From: Verrucomicrobiota bacterium
GTDB taxonomy: Bacteria; Verrucomicrobiota; Verrucomicrobiia; Limisphaerales; JACRJZ01
NCBI GenBank assembly: GCA_016219875.1
Contig: JACRJZ010000123.1
Location: 1 to 64,000 of the forward strand
Direction: 5' to 3'
Length of the DNA stretch: 64,000 nt
How positions within the stretch are numbered: the first letter of the stretch is position 1; every line of letters begins with the position of its first letter. A model generated the notes under the pieces. It made no database searches and was not told the DNA's origin. It worked only from the letters and a program-made list of their open reading frames with translations. Both the position numbers and the translations under genes were made by a program. Positions 26,312-35,376 of the stretch are shown in pieces.

Positions 26312-28537
26312 ATGAACAGGCCAATCGCCACGCAGAAATTCTTTCGGCTCTCCGCTCTCATTCTTCCTGTCTTCCTCCTTGCCATCACTGCCGGCGCCGA
26401 GCGCGCCACGCTCTCGCTCGATGGCATCTGGCAAATCGAGGACAGCGTTTCGGCCACGGACATTCCCGCACAGTTCACGCATAAGGCTTCCGTGCCCGGC
26501 TTGGCCAATCTCGCCAAGCCCGCCTTCAAGAACGTGGATGACTTCTACGCGCGGGAGTTCCTCGCCAACCGGATTCGCTCGAAGATTTTCCCCGAGGACT
26601 GGCGCACCAACTACTGGCTGGGCAAGGTGAACCAGGACCGCAATTACTTCTGGTATCGCAAGGAGTTCAAGGCGCCCGCCCAGTGCGCTGTCGCGATGCT
26701 CAAGATCAACAAGGCCCAGTTCGGCACCGCCGTGTGGCTGAACGGCAAGAAGCTGGGCGAGTATGCCGGCTGTTTCTCCGCGAGCCATTGGAACCTCGCC
26801 GACGCCATCCGCTGGAACGGCGACAACACGCTCATCGTCCGCATCGGCGCGCATCCGGCGGTGCTGCCGGACAATTACCCGACGGGCAGCGATTTCGAGA
26901 AGATCAAGTGGACGCCCGGCATTTACGACAGCGTCTCGGTGTTCTTCTGCGAGAACCCGGTCATCGAGAACGTCCAGGTCGCCCCGCGCATCGCGACCTC
27001 GGAGATCGTGGTGCAGACGAAGGTGAAGAACTATGGAGCCGCTCCGGCGGCGATGGACCTGAAGCAGCGCGTGAAATCGTGGAAAGGAAATCGAGTCACC
27101 GCAACACCCGCCCCGCAGCCGATCACCCTCGCGGCTGGCGAAGAGAAGATCGTCACGCAAACCATCCCGCTGCCCAACGCCCATCTCTGGTCGCCCGAAG
27201 ACCCGTTCCTCTACGTCCTCGATACCTCGACCGGCGGCGACACGGTCGCGACGCGCTTCGGGATGCGCGAGTTCCGCTTCGACCACGCCACCAAGCGCGC
27301 CTACCTGAACGGCAAGGTCTATTACCTGCGCGGCTCGAACATCACGCTGCATCGTTTTTTCGAGGACCCGCTCTGCCAAGACCTGCCCTGGCGCGACTCC
27401 TGGGTGCGCGAGCTGCTCGGCGACCTCCCGAAGAAAATGCACTGGAACTATTTCCGGTTCTGCATCGGGCCAGTGCCGGATCGTTGGCTGGACATCTGCG
27501 ATGAAATGGGCTTGCTCATCCAGAACGAGTTCTTCGTCTGGACCGGCGGCCCCGGCTGGTACAAAGGCTACTCGCGCACGCACGACGCCGACGAAATGAT
27601 CCGCCAGTACCAAGACTGGATGCGCGACAACTGGAACCACCCCAGCGTCGCCGTCTGGGACGCGAACAACGAAACCAAGGACGCCAGCTTCGGTGACAAG
27701 ATCATTCCCGCCGTGCGCCCGCTCGACCTCTCGAATCGCCCGTGGGAAAACAGCTACAATCCGCCGGCCGGCCCGGACGATCCGGTGGAATACCATCCCT
27801 ACCTGATGAGCGGCGGCTACTTTGGCAAACTCGGTTTCAAGATGAGCGACTTGGAAAAAATGGACGGCAAGCCCCGCAAAGGTGCGCTCCCTTCGGACAC
27901 AAATCCGCCGCTCATCAACGAATACGGCTGGCTCTGGCTCAACCGCGATGGCAGCCCCACCGTGCTGACGACGAACGTCTATACCCAGCTCATGGGCACG
28001 AACGTCACCGTCGCCGAGCGCCTCGCCACGTATGCCTACCTGCTCTCCGGCAAGACCGAATTCTGGCGCGCGCATCGCCAATACGCGGGCATCATCCACT
28101 TCGTCTATCTCACGTGCAGCTACCATGGCGTCTATACGGCGGATCATTTCCAGAATGTCACGCGCCTGAAACTGGAGCCGCACTTCGCCGACTACATGAG
28201 CGAGGCCTTCAAGCCGCTCGGCTTGTACGTCAACTTCTTCCAGCCCACGCTCCAAGCCGGCGCCTCGCGCGAGTTCCAGGTGAAGATGGTCAATGACTAC
28301 AGCGAGCCGGTCACGGGCCGCCTCACGCTCACGCTCGAAACAAAGAAGGGCAAAGTGCTGGCCAGGACGGAGCGGCCCTTCGCGATGGATGCGCTCGGCG
28401 CGGGGGACTTCCCACTCGCCCTCGCCGCGCCTGCCACGCCGCAAGCCGACTGCATCCTGAAGGCGATGGCGAAACTGGACGGCAAAAGCGCGAAGCCGAC
28501 GATCTGCCGCCGCTGGGTAGCGATCGTCGAGAAGTGA
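26312..28537 (+). CDS. Secreted glycoside hydrolase family 2 protein
   Basis: A 741-residue exoenzyme with a signal peptide (LSALILPVFLLAITAGAE). Order: sugar-binding jelly roll (about 27-200, LDGIWQIED ... FGTAVWLNGKKLGEYAGCF), immunoglobulin-like domain (about 210-310), and TIM barrel (about 315-620). The acid/base Glu is in DANNETKD (about 454) and the probable nucleophile Glu in LINEYGW (about 537), as in GH2 beta-galactosidase, mannosidase and glucuronidase enzymes; which sugar is cleaved cannot be told. YLRGSNITLHRFF is the family barrel entry motif. ATG 26312 is chosen because the signal peptide begins there. It is followed by a small unrelated gene 31 nt on. Confidence 0.9.
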   Translation: MNRPIATQKFFRLSALILPVFLLAITAGAERATLSLDGIWQIEDSVSATDIPAQFTHKASVPGLANLAKPAFKNVDDFYAREFLANRIRSKIFPEDWRTNYWLGKVNQDRNYFWYRKEFKAPAQCAVAMLKINKAQFGTAVWLNGKKLGEYAGCFSASHWNLADAIRWNGDNTLIVRIGAHPAVLPDNYPTGSDFEKIKWTPGIYDSVSVFFCENPVIENVQVAPRIATSEIVVQTKVKNYGAAPAAMDLKQRVKSWKGNRVTATPAPQPITLAAGEEKIVTQTIPLPNAHLWSPEDPFLYVLDTSTGGDTVATRFGMREFRFDHATKRAYLNGKVYYLRGSNITLHRFFEDPLCQDLPWRDSWVRELLGDLPKKMHWNYFRFCIGPVPDRWLDICDEMGLLIQNEFFVWTGGPGWYKGYSRTHDADEMIRQYQDWMRDNWNHPSVAVWDANNETKDASFGDKIIPAVRPLDLSNRPWENSYNPPAGPDDPVEYHPYLMSGGYFGKLGFKMSDLEKMDGKPRKGALPSDTNPPLINEYGWLWLNRDGSPTVLTTNVYTQLMGTNVTVAERLATYAYLLSGKTEFWRAHRQYAGIIHFVYLTCSYHGVYTADHFQNVTRLKLEPHFADYMSEAFKPLGLYVNFFQPTLQAGASREFQVKMVNDYSEPVTGRLTLTLETKKGKVLARTERPFAMDALGAGDFPLALAAPATPQADCILKAMAKLDGKSAKPTICRRWVAIVEK

Positions 28538-28568
28538 AGCGGACCCGATAAGATGACGAACCGAAGCC

Positions 28569-28967
28569 ATGACTGAGCCATCACCCATGAGTCGGGAGGA
28601 ACTCTTTGCGGCCCACGACAGAATCAGCCAGCCGATGCGCGAAGAGTTGGCGCAACGCAGCGCCGGCGAGAAGCTCTACGACGACTACCTCCTGGCTCAA
28701 CTGCGGAAAGGGAAGAAGTTCAAGATCGCGCTCCGCAAGGCCAACGCGAAGTTCCCTTCCGAGGCACTCAATCCCGGGGCCGGCGAAATGCGCGATGTCG
28801 AAGCGCACTATCGCTTCATGCTGGGGATGGAGGATCTGGACGCCGACCGCCGCAAGATTGAGCAGTTCGACCAGGAAATTGCCAAGATCGACGTGGAGAT
28901 CGAAGGACTTCTCAAACAAGTCAGTGGTCCCGAGTCGAACCAGCAAGGGCCAGCGGTGTCGCCGTAG
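28569..28967 (+). CDS. Hypothetical coiled-coil protein
   Basis: A 132-residue cytoplasmic protein with high charge. I do not recognise a family. Residues about 90-118 (RRKIEQFDQEIAKIDVEIEGLLKQ) predict a coiled coil; the first 60 residues are also helical. A start 6 codons later (second Met) is possible. Its last ten bases, including the stop codon, are duplicated on the far side of the adjacent family B element, so the element inserted right behind the stop without altering the protein. Confidence 0.7.
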   Translation: MTEPSPMSREELFAAHDRISQPMREELAQRSAGEKLYDDYLLAQLRKGKKFKIALRKANAKFPSEALNPGAGEMRDVEAHYRFMLGMEDLDADRRKIEQFDQEIAKIDVEIEGLLKQVSGPESNQQGPAVSP

Positions 28968-29087
28968 CAGGGCTGATTCAAGAAAGCGTAGCAGCCGACG
29001 TGAGGAGGCTCTGTTTTGATTTCGGATTTGAAAATAGAGCCTCCTCACGTCGGCTGCTACGATCCAGGGATTCTCGAATCCATCGTG
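28968..29087. mobile_element. Family B 120-bp mobile element, copy B2, with 10-bp target duplication
   Basis: Left end CAGGGCTGATTCAAGAA is identical to copy B1; the right end is a 12/17 match. The core is a long hairpin, GTAGCAGCCGACGTGAGGAG (from 28987) against its complement (to 29061), unlike the core of B1. The element is flanked by perfect 10-bp direct repeats GTCGCCGTAG (28958-28967 and 29088-29097). The same core appears at 46332-46439. Confidence 0.88.
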
Positions 29088-29149
29088 GTCGCCGTAGTTG
29101 ATCTCTGCTGCCCTGGCCGTGCTTTGCGCTGCGCAAACCGCGCCACCAC

Positions 29150-30223
29150 TCACGGCACCAACTTCTCGATCTCCGCCGGCTCCCGGAACACCCGCCACAA
29201 CTCGCCCGGCAACCCGCCAAACACGCGCTGGTATCGCGGCGCGCCCACGCGCTCGCCGGTGACATCACGAAGGAGGATGCGGACAATCTGCCGCGGATAC
29301 TTGCGCGCCAGCGCCGCGTAGATTTCCGGATCGCTCTCGCCGGAGTCGCCCACCAACACAAAGCGCCGATCTGGCAACCGCTTCAGCATCGGCTCGATCA
29401 CGCCCGGCTTGTATCCCTCCGGCGATTTGAAGAGTTCGAGGAACGTGCCGTCCTTCACGCGGCAGTTCCGCAGATGAAAGCTGCCCGCCGGGAAGCCGTT
29501 GCTCTGAACAAATTCCGCCAGCGGCAAGTAAAGCTGCCAGGGACTAGCGGAAACGTAATGGAACTGCGCCCCGCGGTTCGTGGCCCACGCGCGATACACC
29601 GCCGCCATGCCGTCCACCGACTTGAACGGCCGGCAGAGCGTGTTGCGCAGCAGCTCGCGGCGGTCCCGCACGTCGCTCACTTTGATCGTGTCATCAAGGT
29701 CGGAGATCACCGACAGGCCGGCCTCGCTGAGCAAGTGGATTTCTCCGGTGACAACCGGCTCGTGGACTGAAGGCGGCGCGGTTTCAAACCGAAGACAATT
29801 CGCGCGGTCGGCCGTGGCGCGCACCGCGTTGCTGCCGACCGCCAGGCTCTGGACGAAATGCCCGTTGGCGGACGAAGCGGGAAGCGCGTGCGACTGGCCG
29901 GCGAGTCTGATAGTCACCGTGCGGTCATCTTGGTGGTCCACCAGGAACAGGCGCGCGCGATCACGGAACACGGCTTTCTCGGCCGGCGTCAGTTCCTCTT
30001 CGTCAAGGCCGAGCGAGCGGCGCAGCAACGGGACCGTCATCGCGCGATGCTCCGGTTCGTAAATGCAACCGTGGATTTCCACCTCCCAGCCGCCCGGCAC
30101 CGGCCAGCCCAGTGTCGGATAAAACACCACGCGTTCCCCGGGCTTGAGCGGCGTCGCCGCGGCGCAGAGAAACGCAGCGAAGCTCACAGCGCACCCAAAC
30201 CAAGTCCTGGAGTCCAGCTTCAT
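29150..30223 (-). CDS. Exported App1-type phosphatidate phosphatase-like protein
   Basis: A 357-residue protein with a signal-like N-terminus (SRTWFGCAVSFAAFLCAAATP). The C-terminal half is the App1 (DUF2183) catalytic domain of the HAD superfamily: ISDLDDTIK (DxDxT nucleophile motif), YVSASPWQL, then VLVGDSGESDPEIY and the basic IRLLRDV-type end. In yeast App1 this domain removes phosphate from phosphatidic acid; for bacterial homologues the substrate is not established. The N-terminal half (PGERVVFYPTLGWPVPGGWEVEIHGCIYE) matches the domain that usually precedes it. ATG 30223 is chosen for the signal segment. Confidence 0.86.
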   Translation of the reverse strand: MKLDSRTWFGCAVSFAAFLCAAATPLKPGERVVFYPTLGWPVPGGWEVEIHGCIYEPEHRAMTVPLLRRSLGLDEEELTPAEKAVFRDRARLFLVDHQDDRTVTIRLAGQSHALPASSANGHFVQSLAVGSNAVRATADRANCLRFETAPPSVHEPVVTGEIHLLSEAGLSVISDLDDTIKVSDVRDRRELLRNTLCRPFKSVDGMAAVYRAWATNRGAQFHYVSASPWQLYLPLAEFVQSNGFPAGSFHLRNCRVKDGTFLELFKSPEGYKPGVIEPMLKRLPDRRFVLVGDSGESDPEIYAALARKYPRQIVRILLRDVTGERVGAPRYQRVFGGLPGELWRVFREPAEIEKLVP

Positions 30224-30291
30224 GGCGACGGTGTAGCGAACCAGCCCCGCGGCGTCAGCACCAATTTGTGTCGTCACCCAGAGCTTCGCGC

Positions 30292-30381
30292 AAAACCGTC
30301 GCCGCCGACGTGAGGAGAGACCCCGGCCTACACTTTCGCCCTGTAGGCCGCTGCCCTCACGCGGCGGTTCGGAAGGGTTTT
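30292..30381. repeat. Degenerate inverted repeat related to the family B2 core
   Basis: AAAACCGTCGCCGCCGACGT (30292 on) opposes CCCTCACGCGGCGGTTCGG and GGGTTTTC (to 30381), with an inner perfect hairpin GGCCTACA/TGTAGGCC (30325-30332, 30342-30349). GCCGACGTGAGGAG is shared with the B2 core. No flanking duplication is seen. Confidence 0.55.
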
Positions 30382-30392
30382 CAAACAGGCCT

Positions 30393-31154
30393 TCACAGTC
30401 CGCTCGGATGGTCCACGAAGGTCCACGGCACGCGGAACTTCCGGGAAAGCTCTGCGGCGAGCGCCTTCACGCCGAACGTTTCCGTGGCGTAATGGCCGGC
30501 GTAGAAAACGTTCACCCCCAGTTCCTCGGCCAGCGGGAAAGTCCAATGCGGCCCTTCGCCGGTGACAAACGTGTCGATGCCTTCGCCCGCGGCCAGCTTC
30601 AACTCGCCGCCCGCGCCGCCGGTGACGACGCCGATGCGCCGGCAGACCGCCGGGCCGCAAGGCAGGAGACGCGGCGGGCTGCCGACCGCTCTCGCCAGTC
30701 GCGCGGCCAGTTCGTCGCGGGTGAGGCGGGCGCTGCCTTGGAAGCCGAGAGGCCGGCCTTTCTCAAAGAAGAACGGACGCCGCTTTCTGAAGCCGAGCGC
30801 CGCGCACAGCAGGACGTTGTTGCCCAGACGCGGGTGGCAATCCAGGGGCAGATGCGAGCTATAAACGGCGAGATCGTGGTCCAGCAGCAGGCGAATCAAG
30901 TCGAGGCGCTTTCCCGTCCACGGATGACTGCCGCCCCAGAACAGCCCGTGATGCACGATCAAAAGATTGGCCCCGGCTTCGACGGCGAGCCGCGCCGTAG
31001 CCAAGCTGGCATCGACGGCGGCGGCGAGGCGTGAGATGCGGCCGGAGTTTCCGACCTGCAAGCCGTTCACCGCGCCCTCGTAGTCCGTGACTTGACTCGT
31101 CGCTAAGAGGCGGTCGCTGTAGCGGACCATGTGCTCAAGAGAGGCCGTTGTCAT
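30393..31154 (-). CDS. Nif3-like dinuclear metal centre protein
   Basis: A 253-residue member of the Nif3/YbgI (GTP cyclohydrolase I type 2) family. The metal-site motifs are LLIVHHGLFWG near residue 70, YSSHLPLDCHPRLGNN and the C-terminal GHYATETFGV with the metal-binding His and Glu. These proteins form hexamers with a two-metal centre; the cellular role is undetermined. The start at 31154 gives the usual length; the frame extends further upstream without conserved character. It is divergent from the zinc-ribbon gene at 31297. Confidence 0.9.
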   Translation of the reverse strand: MTTASLEHMVRYSDRLLATSQVTDYEGAVNGLQVGNSGRISRLAAAVDASLATARLAVEAGANLLIVHHGLFWGGSHPWTGKRLDLIRLLLDHDLAVYSSHLPLDCHPRLGNNVLLCAALGFRKRRPFFFEKGRPLGFQGSARLTRDELAARLARAVGSPPRLLPCGPAVCRRIGVVTGGAGGELKLAAGEGIDTFVTGEGPHWTFPLAEELGVNVFYAGHYATETFGVKALAAELSRKFRVPWTFVDHPSGL

Positions 31155-31296
31155 GGGCGGATGGAAGCAGACGCCGACGGGTGGCGCAAGGCGCGGTGGC
31201 GAAGTCGGCGCTCCGCCGGTGGCGGACGATTTCCCCGGTGCTGACCTGAAATCAGGTTGCCTCGGATGATTGGGTGGAGATAATCTCCCGCAGAAT

Positions 31297-31926
31297 ATGA
31301 ACGACTGGAACATCCAGAGTCGCGCCCATCAGTGCCAGGCCTGCGGCAAGTCTTACGCCGACAAGGAGCCGTATCACACGCTGCTCTTTGACGAGAAGAA
31401 GGACTACCTGCGTCTGGACGTGTGCGAAACCTGCTGGAAGGGCCAGTACAGCCAGGGCGCCAACGAGCGCAAGGGCTTCATCTCTTATTGGCAAGGCGTC
31501 TATGAAGCGCCGCCGCCCGCGCCGCCGGAGGCGATCAAGCGGGAAACCGCCGAGACGCTCTTGAGAAAGCTCATCGAACGGAACGACCCCCAGTTCACCG
31601 CCGCGGCGTTCATCCTGGCGGTCATGCTGGAACGCAAACGCCTGCTCAAGGTCAAGGAGCAGCATCAGAGCGAAGGCCGGCGCGTCTTCATCTACGAACA
31701 GCCCAAGACGGGGGACGTGTTCACCATTCCGGATCCGCAGTTGCAGTTGGACCAGCTTGAAGAGGTCCAGCACGACGTGGCGGAACTGCTCGAGCACGGA
31801 CTGCCCGGCGAAGCGGCGCCGGTCCCTGCCGCCCTCGAACCGCCCGCCTCACCCCCGACGGTGGCCAGCCCGGACCATTCCGCGCCGCCCGCCGTGCCGG
31901 CGCCCGCCGAACCCGCCGCCGCCTGA
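31297..31926 (+). CDS. Zinc-ribbon protein of unknown function, upstream of rnc
   Basis: The 209-residue protein carries a two-pair cysteine ribbon near its start (CQACGKSY, then DVCETCWKG about 25 residues on), likely to bind zinc. A helical middle (ETAETLLRKLIERNDPQFTAAAFILAVMLERKRLL) and a Pro/Ala-rich disordered tail follow. I do not know a named family; similar proteins occur upstream of rnc in Verrucomicrobia as far as I recall, but I cannot check. The stop is 14 nt before the rnc start, so the two are probably co-transcribed. ATG 31297 is chosen because coherent sequence begins there. Confidence 0.8.
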   Translation: MNDWNIQSRAHQCQACGKSYADKEPYHTLLFDEKKDYLRLDVCETCWKGQYSQGANERKGFISYWQGVYEAPPPAPPEAIKRETAETLLRKLIERNDPQFTAAAFILAVMLERKRLLKVKEQHQSEGRRVFIYEQPKTGDVFTIPDPQLQLDQLEEVQHDVAELLEHGLPGEAAPVPAALEPPASPPTVASPDHSAPPAVPAPAEPAAA

Positions 31927-31939
31927 ACTTTTTCTTGCC

Positions 31940-32761
31940 GTGCCTCGCCTTACTGAATTCCAACTCCGACTCGGCTGGACTTTTCGCAGTCCAGAACTGC
32001 TCCGTCTGGCCCTCACGCACCCGTCGGTGGCGCACGAGCAAGCGGCCGACCTTCCGCACAACCAGCGGCTCGAGTTCCTCGGGGACGCGGTCCTGGGCAT
32101 GATTTTGACCGCGGAGCTCTACGAGAAGTTCCCCCTGTTCGGGGAAGGCCCTCTGACCAAGGCCCGGGCCGAACTGGTGAACCGCCGTTCGCTGGCGGAG
32201 CAAGCCCGCCGGCTCGGCATGGGCGAGTGCTTGACCATGAGCCGCGGCGAAGCCGCCAGCGGCGGGCGACACCGCCAGTCCGCGCTCGCCGATGCGTTCG
32301 AAGCGGTGGTGGGCGCACTCTTCCTCGACGGCGGCCTGGAAGTGGCGCGGACTTTTCTGCGGAGTTGCTTTCAGGATTACTGGGGCGAACTCACGGTGCT
32401 GCCGCGTCTGGACAACCCGAAAGGTGAACTTCAGGAGTTGCTGCAAGCCCGCTCGCCCGTGGCGCCGCGCTACCAGACCACTTCCGTCAGCGGCCCGGAC
32501 CATGACCGTTCGTTCGAGTGCGCCGTACATCACCGCGGCGTCGAATTGGGCCGGGGCCGCGGCAAGAGCAAGAAAGCCGCGGAAAGCATGGCCGCCCAAG
32601 CGGCCCTGCAAAGGCTCAAGGAAGAGAATTCCACTCCCGCCCTTGCGTCGGCCAGCACGGGGAACGATGTTCCGCCGTCAGACACCATGCCGCAGGCACC
32701 GCCGCCCAGCGACAGCAGCCCGACCATCGATCCGCCAGCCGCGCCCATTCATGCCTCATGA
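31940..32761 (+). CDS. rnc: Ribonuclease III
   Basis: RNase III cuts double-stranded RNA in rRNA maturation and regulation. The catalytic domain holds the signature QRLEFLGDAVLGM with the metal-binding Glu and Asp, and DAFEAVVGALFLDGG with the second acidic pair; a double-stranded RNA-binding domain follows (NPKGELQELLQA ... GRGKSKKAAESMAAQAALQRL). A Pro/Ser-rich tail of about 45 residues is extra compared with the usual 230-residue enzyme. The start is taken as GTG 31940 (VPRLTEFQLRLGWTF); the open frame upstream is antisense-like and overlaps the zinc-ribbon gene. Its end overlaps the PAS/GAF gene start by 11 nt, suggesting coupled translation. Confidence 0.93.
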   Translation: MPRLTEFQLRLGWTFRSPELLRLALTHPSVAHEQAADLPHNQRLEFLGDAVLGMILTAELYEKFPLFGEGPLTKARAELVNRRSLAEQARRLGMGECLTMSRGEAASGGRHRQSALADAFEAVVGALFLDGGLEVARTFLRSCFQDYWGELTVLPRLDNPKGELQELLQARSPVAPRYQTTSVSGPDHDRSFECAVHHRGVELGRGRGKSKKAAESMAAQAALQRLKEENSTPALASASTGNDVPPSDTMPQAPPPSDSSPTIDPPAAPIHAS

Positions 32762-35279
32762 AACCGACATAACGCCGGAGGCCGTACCCCGGCCGCCCTT
32801 GATGGCCGCCTGGGAACAAACGGCGCTGGGCGAGTTGGGCAAGCTGAGCCAGCAGATCGTGGCTTGCGTGCAGGAGGGCATCGTGGTCTATGACCGCGAC
32901 CTGCGCTACACGCTTTGGAATCCGTTCATGGAAAAGCTGACCGGCCAGCCCGCCGGCGAAGTGCTGGGCAAGCGTGGGCCGGACATTCATCCGCACCTCA
33001 AACGCCACGGCGTGGACGTGTTGTTGGAGCGCGCGCTGGCGGGCCATCCGAGTTCCACGTTTGACTTTCCGTATTCCCAGACGCGCACCGGCTGGTCTGG
33101 CTGGGTTTCCGGGCGCGCCACCCCGCTGCGCAACGCGCACGGCGAAATCGTCGGCGTCATCAGCGTCCTGCAGGACATCACCAAGCGGAAGCGCGCGGAA
33201 GAGGCGCTGGTCGCGAACGAACTGCGCTACCGGCAGTTGTTCGAGGACAACCCGCAGCCCATGTTCGTCTATGATTTGGAGACGATGGGCTTCCTGGCCG
33301 TGAACGACGCCGCCATGCGCCACTACGGCTACACCCGCGAGGAGTTCCTCTTCATGAAGTTCGACGACCTCCTGGCGCCCGACGACCTCCCCGGTGCCTT
33401 GCCCAATAGCGGCGGACACGGGAACGCGCTTTACGAGGCGCGTTTGTGGCGGCACCAGACCAAGGACGGCAGCATCATCGACATCGAGATCACCTCGCAC
33501 GTCATCGACTTCTCCAGCCGCCGCGCGGTGCTGGTGCTGGCGGACGACGTGACGTTGCGCCGCCAGGCCGAGACGGCGTTGCGGGAGAGCGAAACCAAGT
33601 ACCGCACTCTCATCGAGACGGCGGAGGACGCGATCTTTCTGGCGGACGCCGAGAGCGGGAAAATCCTCGAAGCCAACCGCCGCGCCGAAACCTTGCTGGG
33701 CCTGCCGCGGCATCGCATCGTGGGCCTGCACCAGGTCGAGTTGCATCCGCCCGAGCAGGCGGCGCATTACCGCGATATTTTCCGCCGCTTCGTGCGCGAC
33801 CGCGCCAAACCGCCGCGCGACCTGATGGTCTGGCACCGCGCGGGCCGGCGCATCCCCGTCGATATCGCGGCCAGCGTGGTCGAACTGGGCGGACGCCGGC
33901 TCGTCCAGGGCATCTTTCGGGACATCACCGAACGGAAGCGCGCGGAAGAGGCGCTGGCGCGGCGCACGCGCCAGTTTGAGGCGCTCTCCCGTGCCAACCG
34001 CCAACTCATCGCGGCGCTGGAGGTCCCCGCCATTCTGCGCACGCTCGTCACGTCCGCCCTGGAACTGGTCGATGGCACCACGGGCACGGTCGGGTTGGTG
34101 CATGAGGACAAACTTCTGTTCACCGAGTATTGCGCCCACGGGACCTGGAAGCCGATCGACTTCAAGTTTGCTTCCGGCCACGGCGTCGAAGGCTACGTGC
34201 TGGCCACGTCGCTGTCGTACTTGTGCAACGAGCCGTTGCAGGATCCGCTGGTCGTCCCGGAATTCCAGAAGGCGCTCGGGTTCCACAACCTGATCGCCGC
34301 TCCCATCCTCAGCCACGACGGCACGCTGCTGGGCTGCGTGGAGATTCACAACGCCGCGCACCAGGGCCAGTTTGAGGAAAGCGACCTGACCATGCTGGAA
34401 TGCCTGGCCGCCAGCGCGGCCATTGCCATCGGCAACGCCCGGACCCTGGCCGCCCGACGGCAGGCCGAGGCCCGCTACCACCGGCTGGCCAGGGACGTGC
34501 ATGACGTGATCTGGTCCGTGGACATGGACCTGCGCTTTGCGGACCTCACGCCCTCGTCGAAAGAACTGTTCGGCTACACGCCGGAAGAACTCATTGGCCG
34601 CTCCGTGTTCGACCTGATGACACCGGCTTCGGTCGAGACGGTTAAGGGACTTGTCGGCCCTGGCCTCAAGACCCATCGGCTCGGGCAGCGGAGCGAGTCC
34701 TGGTCGCGGACCATCGAAGTCGAACACCTCCGCAAGGACGGCGCCACGGTCTGGGCCGAGGCGAAGTTCCGCTTGCTGTTGGACGAGAACAAAAAGCCTG
34801 TCGGCTTCGTCGGCACCACGCGCGACATCACCGAACGCCGTCAGGCCCGCGCGCACCTGGAGAGGTCCCTGGCGCTGGCCGCTGCCACCCTGGAGTCGAT
34901 CTCCGACGGCATTCTCATCGTCGATACCGAGGGTCGCATGGTGGGCTTCAACCAAACGTTCGTCCACATGTGGCGCATCCCGAAGGCCGTCGTGGAATCG
35001 CGCGATGACGAGAAGGCCGTGAAGTTCGTCACCAGCCAACTCAAGGATCCCCAAGGCTTCCAGGCGAAGGTGAAACAGCTTTACGCCACTCCTGACGCCG
35101 AGAGCCACGACTACATCGAGTTCAAGGACGGCCGCATGTTCGAGCGGTTTTCCAAGCCGCAACGCGTGGCAGGCGAGGTCGCGGGCCGGGTGTGGAGTTT
35201 CCGTGACGTGACCGGGCGTTTCGAGGCCAAGGCCGCCCGTGCAGCCAAACTCAAGGCCAGAAAGAAACCAGCTCCGTAA
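32751..35279 (+). CDS. Multi-PAS/GAF sensor protein without kinase domain
   Basis: The 842-residue protein is built from sensory domains only: PAS (about 35-150), PAS (158-278), PAS (284-405), GAF (415-570, ALEVPAILRTLVTSALELV ... FEESDLTMLECLAASAAIAI), PAS (575-700) and PAS (710-830). PAC-type ends recur as VISVLQDITKRKRAEE, IFRDITERKRAEE, GTTRDITERRQ and WSFRDVTGRFE. No histidine kinase, GGDEF, EAL, HTH or output domain follows; it ends in a Lys/Ala-rich tail. There are no membrane segments, so it senses in the cytoplasm. The ATG at 32751 overlaps rnc by 11 nt. The next gene, 97 nt on, is a PAS hybrid kinase with closely similar PAS sequence, which suggests a partner. Confidence 0.9.
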   Translation: MPHETDITPEAVPRPPLMAAWEQTALGELGKLSQQIVACVQEGIVVYDRDLRYTLWNPFMEKLTGQPAGEVLGKRGPDIHPHLKRHGVDVLLERALAGHPSSTFDFPYSQTRTGWSGWVSGRATPLRNAHGEIVGVISVLQDITKRKRAEEALVANELRYRQLFEDNPQPMFVYDLETMGFLAVNDAAMRHYGYTREEFLFMKFDDLLAPDDLPGALPNSGGHGNALYEARLWRHQTKDGSIIDIEITSHVIDFSSRRAVLVLADDVTLRRQAETALRESETKYRTLIETAEDAIFLADAESGKILEANRRAETLLGLPRHRIVGLHQVELHPPEQAAHYRDIFRRFVRDRAKPPRDLMVWHRAGRRIPVDIAASVVELGGRRLVQGIFRDITERKRAEEALARRTRQFEALSRANRQLIAALEVPAILRTLVTSALELVDGTTGTVGLVHEDKLLFTEYCAHGTWKPIDFKFASGHGVEGYVLATSLSYLCNEPLQDPLVVPEFQKALGFHNLIAAPILSHDGTLLGCVEIHNAAHQGQFEESDLTMLECLAASAAIAIGNARTLAARRQAEARYHRLARDVHDVIWSVDMDLRFADLTPSSKELFGYTPEELIGRSVFDLMTPASVETVKGLVGPGLKTHRLGQRSESWSRTIEVEHLRKDGATVWAEAKFRLLLDENKKPVGFVGTTRDITERRQARAHLERSLALAAATLESISDGILIVDTEGRMVGFNQTFVHMWRIPKAVVESRDDEKAVKFVTSQLKDPQGFQAKVKQLYATPDAESHDYIEFKDGRMFERFSKPQRVAGEVAGRVWSFRDVTGRFEAKAARAAKLKARKKPAP

Positions 35280-35376
35280 CCGGTTCGGTTCGGCGTGCGT
35301 CTTCCCCCGTCGGGTGGCTGTGGCAGGCCGCCTCTTGAAATCAAACGCCGAGATTGAACTCCGCCGATCACAAACC

